Shown here piece after piece: positions 31,399 to 40,871 of a stretch of DNA of 64,000 nucleotides (position 1 is the stretch's first letter; each line of letters begins with the position of its first letter). Made by a program: the position numbers and the translations under genes. Source of the stretch: Paramyrothecium sp. XJ0827 (Eukaryota > Ascomycota > Sordariomycetes > Hypocreales > Stachybotryaceae); NCBI GenBank assembly GCA_020881915.1, contig JAJFPB010000006.1, forward strand, positions 1-64,000. Direction: 5' to 3'. The notes beneath the pieces are model-generated. The model was given only the letters and a program-made list of their open reading frames with translations. It was not told where the DNA came from and made no database searches.

Positions 31399-32436
31399 GA
31401 TCAAGGTTGACGAGGGGTCCAAATCGATCGATTCGGCATGCTCGTGAGCAAAATGCGGGCGGCGCGCAAAATCTGAGCGGCCGGTCGGAAGGCTCTATTG
31501 GGACATCGTCGCAGACCGAAAAGGTTTGAGAAAAGGAGAAGGAGAGAAAGGAAAACAAAGAAAAGGGTATTATGGGAGAAGGTAAGAAAAAGCCAAAGAG
31601 GTTCGTTGAGATGGGGACGAGGCGGTCGATGCGGGAGGAAAGAAGGGAGGTTTGAAAAGAAGGTTTTGGGCCAGAGGGTGGAAATGGGCCACCTAGGTTG
31701 GGACTCGCCTTTGGTGACGGATGGTGGTGCTGAGTGTGCTGAGTGTACTGGGCTGGCTGCGCTGGGGGGGGTCTGGTCCTGGTGTGGGATGGATGGTGGG
31801 CTGCTGCTAAGGTAGGTGTGTGGACAGTGGTGGGCTTGATGAAGCCAGTAGCTCAAGAATGTACAGGTGCAAGGTGCTGCAAGCAGGTGGCCTAGCGTTG
31901 CTCGAGGGGGGGGGGCCCCAGTGGGTGTGCTGGTGGTCGTGCTAGCGGGTGCCGTGTCGTGTGTGGTGGGTGGTACCTAAACTTGGGCGACCTCGAGCAC
32001 GCCCGCCAACAACAACTCCCTCCATTGCAGCGTCAACGATGGAGGGGGGAGCGCTGTTGAGCGAGGCAGGGGTGGAGACGATGGTGGAGCTCAGGCGCCG
32101 CGCTCGGACCAAGACAGGGGAGCTTATCGCCTGCAGAGCGGCTTGGCGACAGGGATGGGCATGGACGCGCTGGGTTGGAGTGGGTTACAAGCTGCTCTTC
32201 CTCTATATTGCCATGTCGCCCTACCGATACATTGCATTGCCTTTGTCTCGACTCGCCTCTCTCTGCTTGACTCCTTCTCCAACCGCTACGAACTCATCTG
32301 TTTGAATGAGTCTTACTACTCGACCCCTCACCTGCTGACGCGGTTGGCAGCCCATTCGGAATCGGACGGAGGGCCAAAGGGGAGGGAGCCATGATAGACG
32401 AGACGATACGGCATTACTTTTTGTTATCCTGCTCGT

Positions 32437-32492
32437 TGCTATCCTCTCCTGTCCTGTCCTATCCTATCCTGTCCTGTCCTATCCTGTCCACT
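32437..32492. repeat. TCCTG/TCCTA pentanucleotide microsatellite
   Basis: About ten tandem pentamers of TCCTG, TCCTA and related forms. It produces the SPVLSYPILSCPILS-like artefact in translated frames, which is why the surrounding frame is not called as a gene. Confidence 0.85.
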
Positions 32493-33156
32493 CCATATTC
32501 TTGCCTGGACGAGTGGATCACAAAGCGCAAGGGGGTTGGTCGGAGAGTGGATCGGTCTTTGGGGCAGAAGAGTCTGGGGATCGCTCAAAAGGCCTTGCTT
32601 GATGGACCGTGGAGAAGCGGTACATATATTCAATGCTACGTTATAAATGAGGATATTACCTTCCTCGCATACGTAGGTACTCCTGCCGCATGCCGATACG
32701 TCGATATGGGCTCCCGATTTATGTACCGAGACTTGCGAAGAAAGAAGAAGGCCAGGCGGGCCGTTCACGATGGTTCTGCACAAGTGCGCCTCGACGCACG
32801 GCATGGCCGGTTAGGCCGACGAGGCACGGAAAGACCAGGCAAACAAGAATCGCCCAAGCACGCGCTCTTCTTCACATTTCCCATGATGCTCCCCGAGGGT
32901 TTGGCGGCAGGCTCCTCGAAACTCTAATGGAGAACGAGGCAACTGATCGGCAACGAACAAATGTGGGGAGCATCAAGCCGAGTCTCGAAAGATGGTTGAA
33001 CGCGCTTGTGGAGTGTGGTGGTGGTGGTGGTGATAGAGGATGAGAAGGAATGGATGGATGGGCGATGTGGCTGGGGAAAAAAAGGTGATGAGGAAACAGA
33101 GTTGGGCCCGGCTGGCCTTGAACTCGCCCCAGTCGGTCGCTTTGGGGTCTAGGGAC

Positions 33157-33188
33157 CGTGCCGCCGCCGCCGCCGCCGCTGCTGCTGT
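33157..33188. repeat. GCC/GCT trinucleotide run
   Basis: CCGCCGCCGCCGCCGCCG followed by CTGCTGCTG-type triplets. No associated gene. Confidence 0.8.
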
Positions 33189-33256
33189 CCACAAGTAAGG
33201 CATGGAACTAGCGTCCCTAGGTGCAAGTATGAAGAGGCAGAAGCGTTGCATCGTCA

Positions 33257-33294
33257 GACATATCGTCAGACGAGGCCTCGTCTGACGATATGTC
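33257..33294. repeat. 38-bp perfect palindrome, copy of piggyBac palindrome
   Basis: GACATATCGTCAGACGAGG followed directly by its reverse complement. With three more bases on the left (33254-33294), it is identical to 41 nt of the palindrome within the piggyBac transposase at 24080-24123. No transposase sequence flanks it here: the surrounding bases (GCGTTGCATCG on the left, GCATTGAGTC on the right) are unrelated to the piggyBac gene. Confidence 0.95.
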
Positions 33295-33565
33295 GCATTG
33301 AGTCAAATCTGGATGGCGCCATAGTTGTCATTATGTCATTATCGTGTATTGAGCTTGGAATGCACAAATCACTTGAAAATTCTAAAAGCGGATCGTAAGT
33401 GGCATGGAGCGGGGTACTAATGTTTCTGTCTTGTAGCTGGAATGAGAAACAAGTCCAATGATCATGGATCGACGTCACTATGATATATCATAGGATGGGT
33501 TGAATACCTCGTCATCATACCAATACCTGAGTAAGACCTTTCAAAGAACAACTGTTTCGAGCTTT

Positions 33566-33576
33566 CAGACGATGTA
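33566..33576 (+). promoter_or_regulatory. TATA-like box of secreted protein gene
   Basis: TGTATTTAAGA lies about 165 bp upstream of the ATG at 33734 and is the best TATA-like match in the interval. Assignment is by position only. Confidence 0.35.
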
Positions 33577-33733
33577 TTTAAGAAGGCATCATTCGCCAAT
33601 AGCTCCGATAGACTTGTTCGGTTTCCAATTCTAAATATCAAGGCCGCAATACTCTTGCTCATCTACCCTTTCTCCTTGAATTTGCCCTGTTGTCCGCCGT
33701 ACTATCGAAACAGCGCTTGTATCACCAGTTAGA

Positions 33734-34054
33734 ATGCAGCCTGTACACGCCCTCTTTGCACTCTTTACAACTATAGCCCTCGCCGCACCATCTCCGGACA
33801 ATCTTAACGAGGGTTTAGAGGCTCGAGCATGTCTTCCTGCAAGTTGTGTTTCTAAGGGCGTAAGTTCGCATTGTAACTGCTTCATGGAGTTTCTAGCTGA
33901 CTTTGCACCTTTGATGCGGGCAGTGTTGCTCTGGTGGATGTGGTTACTGGTGCGTAAGTGTTATCTTATCCTCGGCTATGTGATTGGTATACAGGCTAAT
34001 TTTTGCGGACATAGCGGCAGTGCGATATTAAATATACTTGTTAAGTCTGTATAA
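33734..34054 (+). CDS. Small secreted cysteine-rich protein
   Basis: Three exons: 33734-33859, 33924-33953, 33995-34054. The introns are 64 bp (GTAAGT...GCTGAC...GCAG) and 41 bp (GTAAGT...ACAG), both phase 0. Product 71 residues. Residues 1-18 form a signal peptide (MQPVHALFALFTTIALAAP). A short acidic propeptide ending LEAR follows, then a compact core with seven Cys spaced C-x4-C-x4-CC-x3-C-x3-C-x3-C and Gly/Trp/Tyr between. The pro-region ending in EAR and the dense disulfide core recall fungal secreted effectors or antimicrobial peptides. I know no named family with this spacing. The 30-nt middle exon supplies four of the cysteines, and the unspliced frame would lose them; the second intron is unusually short. 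Confidence 0.6.
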   Translation: MQPVHALFALFTTIALAAPSPDNLNEGLEARACLPASCVSKGVSSHCNCFMEFLADFAPLMRAVLLWWMWLLVRKCYLILGYVIGIQANFCGHSGSAILNILVKSV

Positions 34055-35121
34055 CTCGGCCCTCGAGAGAGGCCTTTGCTGTAGGGACAGTTCTAGGGGA
34101 TGGTTCAGCTTGGCTCTTGTTCATCTCCTATCGGGTCAGCCACTACTTAATGCAAACCCTATATCTTGAGCCCCGAGACCCCAAATTTCCATAATTGAGA
34201 TATAGGCATGATTTCCATAGACTTTCTGCAGGTAATGCTTGACGTTTGACATGGCAATGAGGACACAGTCGGTGGTGTTTTCAAGGCCCGAGACGTGGTT
34301 TCGTCTGAGCCTGTTAAATGATCTGCTCGTTGTCGCGACCTGGAATGTGGTGAATTAGACATGGGTAGTTGCACCATGCATCGTAGCTGTCTCTGATACA
34401 GATTGCGTCCTCCAACAAAACCGGCCGGAAATGGAGCACCGGAGCACGAGTGCTCCAGCCCTCCATTGCTCATGACCTAGATCATGATCTGGTCCTGATG
34501 CAGGGAGTCGGGACATTATATAGATGGGAGGATTCTACATGAGTCTAGATAGAAGCAACATCTACTGATCATGTTACATTGCGCCGTGGTTGACTGCTAA
34601 CGAGTCTCTAAGTTAGCTCTGATCCACAATTAGACTGAGATTGTGGTGTCAGCCTGTCCCACTGAGGCACAACTACAGTTTCTTAGTGCACACCTACTGC
34701 TCCATGCTTACCGCCTACTGCTTTACTCGGGTGGGAAAAATGCTACTATTCACAACGGCTCCTCAATCTGCGATTATATTGAGCGCTTTCATTATCTGAC
34801 TCTCTAGGACTAATCGTGGATATATCGAGAGAGGGTTGGTGCCGTTCCTCTGGTAGTCCCCCCAGGAGAGAATGACATTCGCAAGCCGGTGTTGAGGGTG
34901 TTCCTCCAAAGTCTCGGAAAGCCACTAGTGCTTTTTTCTTGCTGTGTTGCAACGGCAAGGTTCTAGAACAGTTGATAATGAAGAAGCGTTCATCACATCC
35001 CTTATGTGTAAATGGGTGAGCTCGTTGCGCTGTGAGAAGACTATTGCTCATTCTCGTTTCGTCCCAGTTACCGACGACAACGCGCGGTTCTTTCTTGCGG
35101 TCTATTCGTGTCTTCTAGATA
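34055..35121. other. No supported gene
   Basis: Open frames up to about 105 codons on the minus strand show no recognisable domain. The stretch may hold 5' remains of the HET-type gene whose end is at 35388-35602, but I cannot identify them. Confidence 0.35.
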
Positions 35122-35345
35122 CTATCCAGATTCTCCCCCAGCGTAAAAGAATCCTTCTGATAGGAGTCTCATCAAATCTGACCGCTTAGTGAGGTAAACG
35201 GCCATTGAACCATACGCCTTCGGAGTGTCTCTTTTGCTTAGCCAAACTATATTTGCAATCTGAGTGTTATTTTCCTGTCCAAAGGCCTCAGCGGCTCCCT
35301 CGCGGATATCGCCCATTTCATCCAACACTGCTACGCGATTGACGT
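35122..35345 (-). pseudogene. Fragment of a LINE gag-like ORF1
   Basis: The segment NNTQIANIVWLSKRDTPKAY, GSMAVYLTKRSD and RLLSEGFFYAGGESG resembles the region just before the zinc knuckles of the ORF1/gag-like proteins of fungal Tad1-type LINEs. Only about 70 codons remain, ending in a stop where the knuckles should begin. Assignment rests on recalled family wording, so it is tentative. Confidence 0.4.
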
Positions 35346-35387
35346 TATATGGAACAGTTGAGATTTCTCCATCGACGGAGGCCATTT

Positions 35388-35602
35388 CTATCGGACGCGG
35401 GATTCATTGGCACCATTCCTTCCTTTGCGCAGCCTGGCGACGTTCTGTGCATTTTCTTAGGTGGAAAGGTTCCGTATGTTATTCGACCGGCTAAGGATCA
35501 ATCAGATACCTACACTTTAATAGGTGAAGCGTTCGTTTACGGCTTAATGGATGGAGAATATCTGCGAGATAGTTATGTAGCTCAATCTATAACATTGCGC
35601 TA
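35388..35602 (+). pseudogene. HET-domain protein, C-terminal fragment
   Basis: Codons read AGFIGTIPSFAQPGDVLCIF, LGGKVPYVIRP, YTLIGEAFVYGLMDGEYL. This G..GT.P..A.PGD..C...GG.VP.V.RP ... L.GEA.V.G.MDGE pattern is the usual C-terminal segment of fungal heterokaryon-incompatibility (HET) proteins, which trigger cell death on non-self recognition. The N-terminal HET domain is missing and an antisense LINE-like scrap sits immediately upstream, so this is a remnant. Confidence 0.7.
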
Positions 35603-35969
35603 GAGCTCATCTCAGGCAACTTTGGTCGTTAAGCCATGATTCGTTACCTGCTGTGATTGAAGCGATTATCATCACTTTAGGTCATCCAACAAGATATTTG
35701 GGATAATATTTCGAAGAGATGAAGCTTGGTTGTGGCCAGTTATCAGTTTCGTACTGTCTGGTGGTTCTTCGATGTCGCGACTCCACAGCCTGGCCGAGCC
35801 AGCGGAATTGACATTAGCGGAACCCCCGAGCTAGGTCGGCCAGAGGGCTGGATAACTAGAGTACGTAGGAGACTTCCGCTTATCCCGACAAACCAGCCGA
35901 TCTCAGTCCGCCGTAAACTCATCTGCTGGAAGAAGTTTGCTTCAGCCCGTCGGCCATAAAAACCAGGTC
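35603..35969. other. No supported gene
   Basis: Short frames only, nothing recognisable. Leads into Helitron-type tail sequence. Confidence 0.35.
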
Positions 35970-36292
35970 GATTTGCCTTGAAGGAACGACAGTGACTGAA
36001 AGGTTCTTCCTTCCGCGCCCTCCCTCCTACCTAAATAGGAAAGAGCTCGCACCATATAGCGCCCTGTTCTTTCTCAGCCTCGTTTGAAACGAAACAATTC
36101 TCCGGCCACATTCTCCAGCCCCAATCGAAGGGCAACCAGGCGTCGTAATGCCTTGAAATGTGAAGATGTGAAGATGTGACGCGCTGAGTTTTACCTACCC
36201 AGCACCTTTTTAGACCGCAAGACCAGTGTTTCAAATAGGGCCTAGTATGACTCGCTCAATATATTACGGCCAATAGGGCTGCAATTAACCTA
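35970..36292. repeat. Helitron 3'-tail repeat, upstream copy
   Basis: About 320 bp with GTGACTGAAAGG..CTTCCTTCCGCGCC, TGAAGATGTGACGCGCTGA, AAGACCAGTGTT and TAGGGCCTAG blocks. The same blocks in the same order follow the Helitron coding region at 43413-43722. It is therefore the tail of another Helitron copy whose body is gone, lying directly upstream of the near-complete copy in the same orientation. Confidence 0.75.
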
Positions 36293-36428
36293 GATCCGTA
36301 GGTGACCACATGCCACATCCGCCAAGGATGTGCGAACACTATGGAAGTCTATATCACGGTGACCAATGTACTGTGATCTTCCCTATAAAGGATAAAACCT
36401 ACAACGGGAGTCATATGGGCAGGCGAAG

Positions 36429-36506
36429 CACAAAACAGGGAGGGCGCCCTGTTTTGTGATAGCAATACTACGATGTAACCGCTCACTCGCTCACGGTGAG
36501 CGAGTG
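36429..36506. other. Two adjacent perfect hairpins
   Basis: CACAAAACAGGG / CCCTGTTTTGTG with a 6-base loop (36429-36458), then CACTCGCTCAC / GTGAGCGAGTG with a 1-base loop (36484-36506). They lie between the upstream Helitron tail and the next Helitron's start. The GAGCGAGTG arm recalls the Fot-like TIR box. Confidence 0.8.
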
Positions 36507-36649
36507 GACACGGTCATTCGTAGAGTAGTGACGGATCGTCACATTATACCGTTTCTTATTCCCTACCCCTCTTACACAGTCAACGTCTATTTATTTCTTT
36601 TCTCTTTTCTTCCATTCTATCACGTACAGCAGCACCTTCCAATTGCACC

Positions 36650-37012
36650 ATGCCACGCCAGGAACCCGTCAGAGTGCCGATGGATGAGATCCGGCGCACG
36701 ATGGAGGATCTCGATCGACAACGAACTCGAAACAGAGCCGGAACGAGGTCGGAGTCATCCCAATTAGCAGCTTCAAGCTCTCTAGCAGATCAGACAGCCG
36801 ACCAGCGTCGTAAAGAGCCGGTCAGGGTGCCGCTAAGCGAGATTCGACGTACAATTCAAGATCTAGATCGTCGATATACCAAAGCACGCACTGCTCGAAG
36901 ACACGGATCTCAACAGGCTCTTACCCGGTCCCGAATACAGCCGGTAAGAGTTCTGTTTAATAAAATCTGCCAAACATTGGACTATCTAGACCGCCGATAC
37001 CCCGAAGAATAA
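36650..37012 (+). CDS. Helitron accessory ORF with three internal repeats
   Basis: A 120-codon frame of three repeats: EPVRVPMDEIRRTMEDLDR, EPVRVPLSEIRRTIQDLDRR and IQPVRVLFNKICQTLDYLDR, separated by Arg/Ala/Ser-rich linkers. Charged and helical, possibly nucleic-acid binding or coiled coil. A second copy (44148-44413) is interrupted after the second repeat by a stop. I know no family name. Its position just before the RepHel gene in two copies shows it belongs to the Helitron. Confidence 0.6.
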   Translation: MPRQEPVRVPMDEIRRTMEDLDRQRTRNRAGTRSESSQLAASSSLADQTADQRRKEPVRVPLSEIRRTIQDLDRRYTKARTARRHGSQQALTRSRIQPVRVLFNKICQTLDYLDRRYPEE

Positions 37013-37025
37013 GGTCGCTAAAGAT

Positions 37026-38012
37026 TTGAGTCATAAGTTATCTAGCTCTACTATCACTGGTTCAGTAGTATCTCCTGAAGCCATCCTTCCACGAGAAGAT
37101 CCACCCGAGGCTCAATCTAACACGGCTCGCCGTATGTTGCATGATGTCCAACGCCGCCGCGCCGAAGATCGAGCCTACCGGGCACAAACAGTACCTCGGC
37201 AAGTTACCTTCAAAGTGACAGAACGTGAACTTAACCGCACTATCGCGGCCATCACACAGCAGCATATGGAGGAAGTTTTACAAGCAAGGGCCGTAAGGAG
37301 ACGAGCAGGAGCTGCAGAACTATCACGAACATATATACAAGCTATCTCCGAGCAGGCAGCCATTCAACAAAATTCGCCTCCTGGAGACCGTACGAAGAAG
37401 CAATCCTCTTCTTCTCTATCCAGACCGGCAGTCCCACGCACAGCACCTCCCCGGAAGCGCCTCAGGGATCAACAACCAAAAGGGCTTCCCAGTCCGCCGC
37501 CGACAATGCCAGCCCCCCCATCGAAGAGACCATGGCCAGTACACGATACCGTCCAACTTCAGCAGCAGTCCATCAACTCTATTCTGAAAGACCGCGAGTC
37601 TTGGTTCCGCAGCAAAAAGGAAGCATCGGTATCAAGGTCCTACTGCAAGGAAATCCCGCTTACCCTCCAGGTAGAGACTGCGAAATCCTTCTACCATAGG
37701 TTCACAGACGAAAGGACAATGCCAATCTCGCATTGCGTTGTTTGCTATAGAAAGCATTCGCCCTCTGAGCTTATGAGAATTCGGTGGAGACACCTGACAC
37801 CACCATTGTTGCAGACCATGAAAGCGCTCCGGGAATGCGAGCAGTGCTTTCCGACAGACGATGATGCTGCGGCCGATATGTGCCGCGAATGCCGCACTAG
37901 TCTGAAAAAGGAAAACTGCCAAAGGCCTGCTTGGTCAATAACATGTATATTGGGTGCGAGCATCGGTATCCCGAGGAGCTCGACGGCCTCTCTCCGGTTG
38001 AGGAGAGGCTGA
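37026..38012 (+). CDS. Helitron N-terminal ORF with zinc-finger-like region
   Basis: The frame encodes Arg/Glu-rich helices (RELNRTIAAITQQHMEEVLQ), a Pro-rich linker, and a cysteine-rich C-terminus with CVVCYRKH ... CEQCFPTDD ... CRECRTSL. The latter resembles the zinc-finger segment that precedes the Rep domain in Helitron proteins. The frame breaks near 37925, and homologous text continues in the next frame (NNMYIGCEHRYPEELDGLSP). It is probably the N-terminal part of the RepHel polyprotein. Confidence 0.6.
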   Translation: MSHKLSSSTITGSVVSPEAILPREDPPEAQSNTARRMLHDVQRRRAEDRAYRAQTVPRQVTFKVTERELNRTIAAITQQHMEEVLQARAVRRRAGAAELSRTYIQAISEQAAIQQNSPPGDRTKKQSSSSLSRPAVPRTAPPRKRLRDQQPKGLPSPPPTMPAPPSKRPWPVHDTVQLQQQSINSILKDRESWFRSKKEASVSRSYCKEIPLTLQVETAKSFYHRFTDERTMPISHCVVCYRKHSPSELMRIRWRHLTPPLLQTMKALRECEQCFPTDDDAAADMCRECRTSLKKENCQRPAWSITCILGASIGIPRSSTASLRLRRG

Positions 38013-40871
38013 TTGCTCTCCACACCCCATTTGGATACATTACGAAGTTTACTGTTGATAACAAGACACCGTCGGGTCTCAGCTACAGGAAGCACGTCAA
38101 AGGCCACATTGTTGTCTTTCCTAACAAGGTGGAGGACCTCGTTGCCACAGTTCTCCCTCACCCCTGCTGGAGGCTATGGAGAACATTCACGTGTCGTGGA
38201 GCGGCTCGAGCAAGCCTAGCGCTGCAGATGTCGGAAATCTCCTTCAGGTCCGCAAGTCGCGTGTGAAGGCGGCCCTGTCGTGGCTCCAAGGAAACAACCA
38301 TCTCTACGAACATATAGCCATCGACCATGACGAGATAGATAGCTGGAACTACGAAGACGGTTCTAACGTACCCACGCTTATGATGGACAGTATGCAGAGG
38401 GAGGAACCGTCGGTTGTGGAAAAGACACAGACAGACCATATCGTCCCAGAAACCGATCGGGGCATGGAAGAAAACACGTTCACCAGTATAGAAGAACTCC
38501 TTACCTCGGCCAGTGACGATAATAGCAATGATCACATATCTATGGAAGGCACTCTACGAATGGAACAACACCATCAATCGCCTGAAGTTTCCCAGGATCC
38601 TGAGATTTCCATGACCAGTCCGGAGAATGCCGACGGTGTGGGTGATACCACTTATGAGACATCGTCGTCTGGCATGTTTCCCCTCGACGGGCCGGCCGCT
38701 TTCGTCGAGGCCCATAAACTCTCCTTCTTATCCGACGCTATCCGGACAAGTCGGACTCAAAACGTGGATGAAGCTGAGCCTTACGCTATGAACGTCCAAA
38801 CAGCAGGAGAACAGCCGTTCGTCCGGGTGGAGCGCGGTGAGGAGTTTGCGGATAGCCTGCATTCGGAATTCTTCCCGCGGACATTTCCCAAGCTTTTCCC
38901 GTGGGGCAGCGGCGGTCCAAAGGCGCTGGAAGCACCAGAGGTTAATGAACAACCCTCTTCGGAGCCCGCCGTGCCTCAACCAAACCACTCGCTCAGTTAC
39001 TGGGCTAGATATGTGCTGCAGCGGCATGGCGGACGATTCGCAACCCATCCCGTATTTTGTTTCTTGGTCTTTAACATCCTCCTCCGATCGTCGAACCGCC
39101 GCATCAGCATGGTTCGCTTAACAAGGGGTCTTTCGGGAGACTCGAACGGGTCTATGAGGGACTGACCGCGGAGCGTCTCAAAAATGCCGAGGACGAGATG
39201 CGAGAGACGAGGGCCACAACTGACCCCGACATATCGTTTCTCCTTCGCGAGCTATCCATATTTGGCCATGCGCAGCCTCTCTCAAACGAGAGCCGGCTCC
39301 TCATGCGCAGGAAGATACAGGCGCTCACCGTTTGGACAGGCACGCCGGCCATCTGGTTTACCATCAATCCAAATGATATCAATAACCCGGTAAAGATGAA
39401 GCTCTCTATTCATAGGCTTCACGAATACGATGCTGCAAAGGACCTCTTGGCCGATCTTAGGGGTAGGTACGATAGGATCGCCCTCAGTACTATGGATCCC
39501 GTAAGCTCGGCCATCTTCTTTCACCGGGAGATCTCGTTGTTCTTCGAAAAGTACGTCAGAGCTGGCCAAGAGTCAATATTCGGGAACATTAGCCACTACT
39601 ACGCAACCGTCGAAACGAATGACCGAGGCAGCCTGCACTTGCACGGACTCCTCTGGTTAGACGGGAACTTGCAGTTGCCCTCCCTAATTGATGACATGGC
39701 CAACCCCCAAGCAGAAGAATATCGTGCCCAAGTGATTCGGTATCTAGACTCGGTCTTTCATGAATGCCTAGATGAGGACGATGGACAGGCTGTCAGGCGA
39801 GAGAGAAAGCCAATCGATCCTGTTGATGAGATAATGAGCAGCACCGAGGCTCTTACGGCAGCCTTCAATAAGGAGTCAAACTACATTGCGTACTGTTGCC
39901 AGGTCCATTCACACACATACAGCTGCATCAAGTACTCCCTAAAAGGACGTAATGAACAGGGCAAAGACGGATACAAACGGACAGCTTGTCGTTTCCAAGC
40001 TCCTTGGAAGACCGTTGCACAAACCGGATTCACAGATGACGGCCTGGTGAAGATTCGCCGGAACCACCCGCTAGTAAACCGCTACAACAAGGCAATGGCG
40101 GTCGGCCTCCGCCACAACCACGATATCTCGATGATCTTGACGAGGACAAAAGGTTTGGCCATGGTCTATTACATCACAAACTACGCCACCAAGCTGGACA
40201 CGCCAATGTGGAAGCGCATTGCCCATGCGGCTCAGGTGCTCGAGCAGCTCCGTGAGGCCGCTGTGCCGAGGCATCAGGCTTTGGATACCGCCACTCATGA
40301 CGGTCAGCGGCCAGAGGTGTTGAACAAGAGCCGCCAATTCCTGATGAGAGTGGCAAACCGGATTTTTTCCGAGAGACAGCTCTCGGCCGTGGAGGTCTGC
40401 TACCACTTGCTCGGCTATCACACGGACTTTACCAATGTGCCGCACTGGTCCTTCATTAACCTCACCGCGCTCTACTGGGCAATCTTCCGGCGATGGGCAC
40501 ACCTTCGTTGTCAGGCTGGCGTACAGACAGATGCAGAGGAGCCTGATGAGACGGTACAACTCAGGGAAGGCGGGCGGACACTGCTATACTTGGATGCCTA
40601 TGCCTATAGAGGGCCGACGCTAAGAGATGTTTGCCTCTACGATTACATGTCCATGATCAACCTGGTGCGTCGTGGTACTCAAGATGAGGATGGCACTCAC
40701 ATAGCTCTCGAGGGGCCATCTGAGGAATATCACAACTGGACTCAGAAGCTTCGTCGGCCTCACGAATACGCCGTGCCGATCTTTCAGGGATATATCAGTA
40801 GCGACCATATGGACGAGCATCCAGTGTATTTCGGGCGGTATGGCCAATGTCCCCGGTTCAGTCCCAGCTAG
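37931..40871 (+). pseudogene. Helitron Rep domain (HUH endonuclease), frameshifted
   Basis: After breaks near 38160 and 39100 the frame from about 39130 to 40871 holds the Helitron_like_N/Rep region: SLHLHGLLWL is the HUH metal-binding motif, and MVYYITNYATK carries the two tyrosines (Y...Y) used to cut and join the strand. WTGTPAIWFTINPND upstream is another conserved block. Rep nicks and joins single DNA ends during rolling-circle transposition. The multiple frameshifts argue that the copy is inactive. Confidence 0.8.

Larger units (their letters stand above)
31399..33256. other. Kinase upstream region; no gene called
   Basis: GC-rich and purine-skewed, probably the promoter and 5' UTR of the kinase gene. 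Several open frames exist (for example 31949-32305 and 32391-32927), but they translate simple repeats or lack domains. Holds G runs (about 31906-31916), a TCCTG/TCCTA pentamer repeat and a GCC trinucleotide run. Confidence 0.45.

Noticed and set aside
31949..32927. Plus-strand frames of 118 and 178 codons upstream of the kinase
   Set aside because: They translate simple repeats (pentamer microsatellite) and GC-rich promoter sequence, with no domain.
32990..33190. Gly- and Ala-rich frames over the GGT and GCC runs
   Set aside because: Artefacts of trinucleotide repeats.
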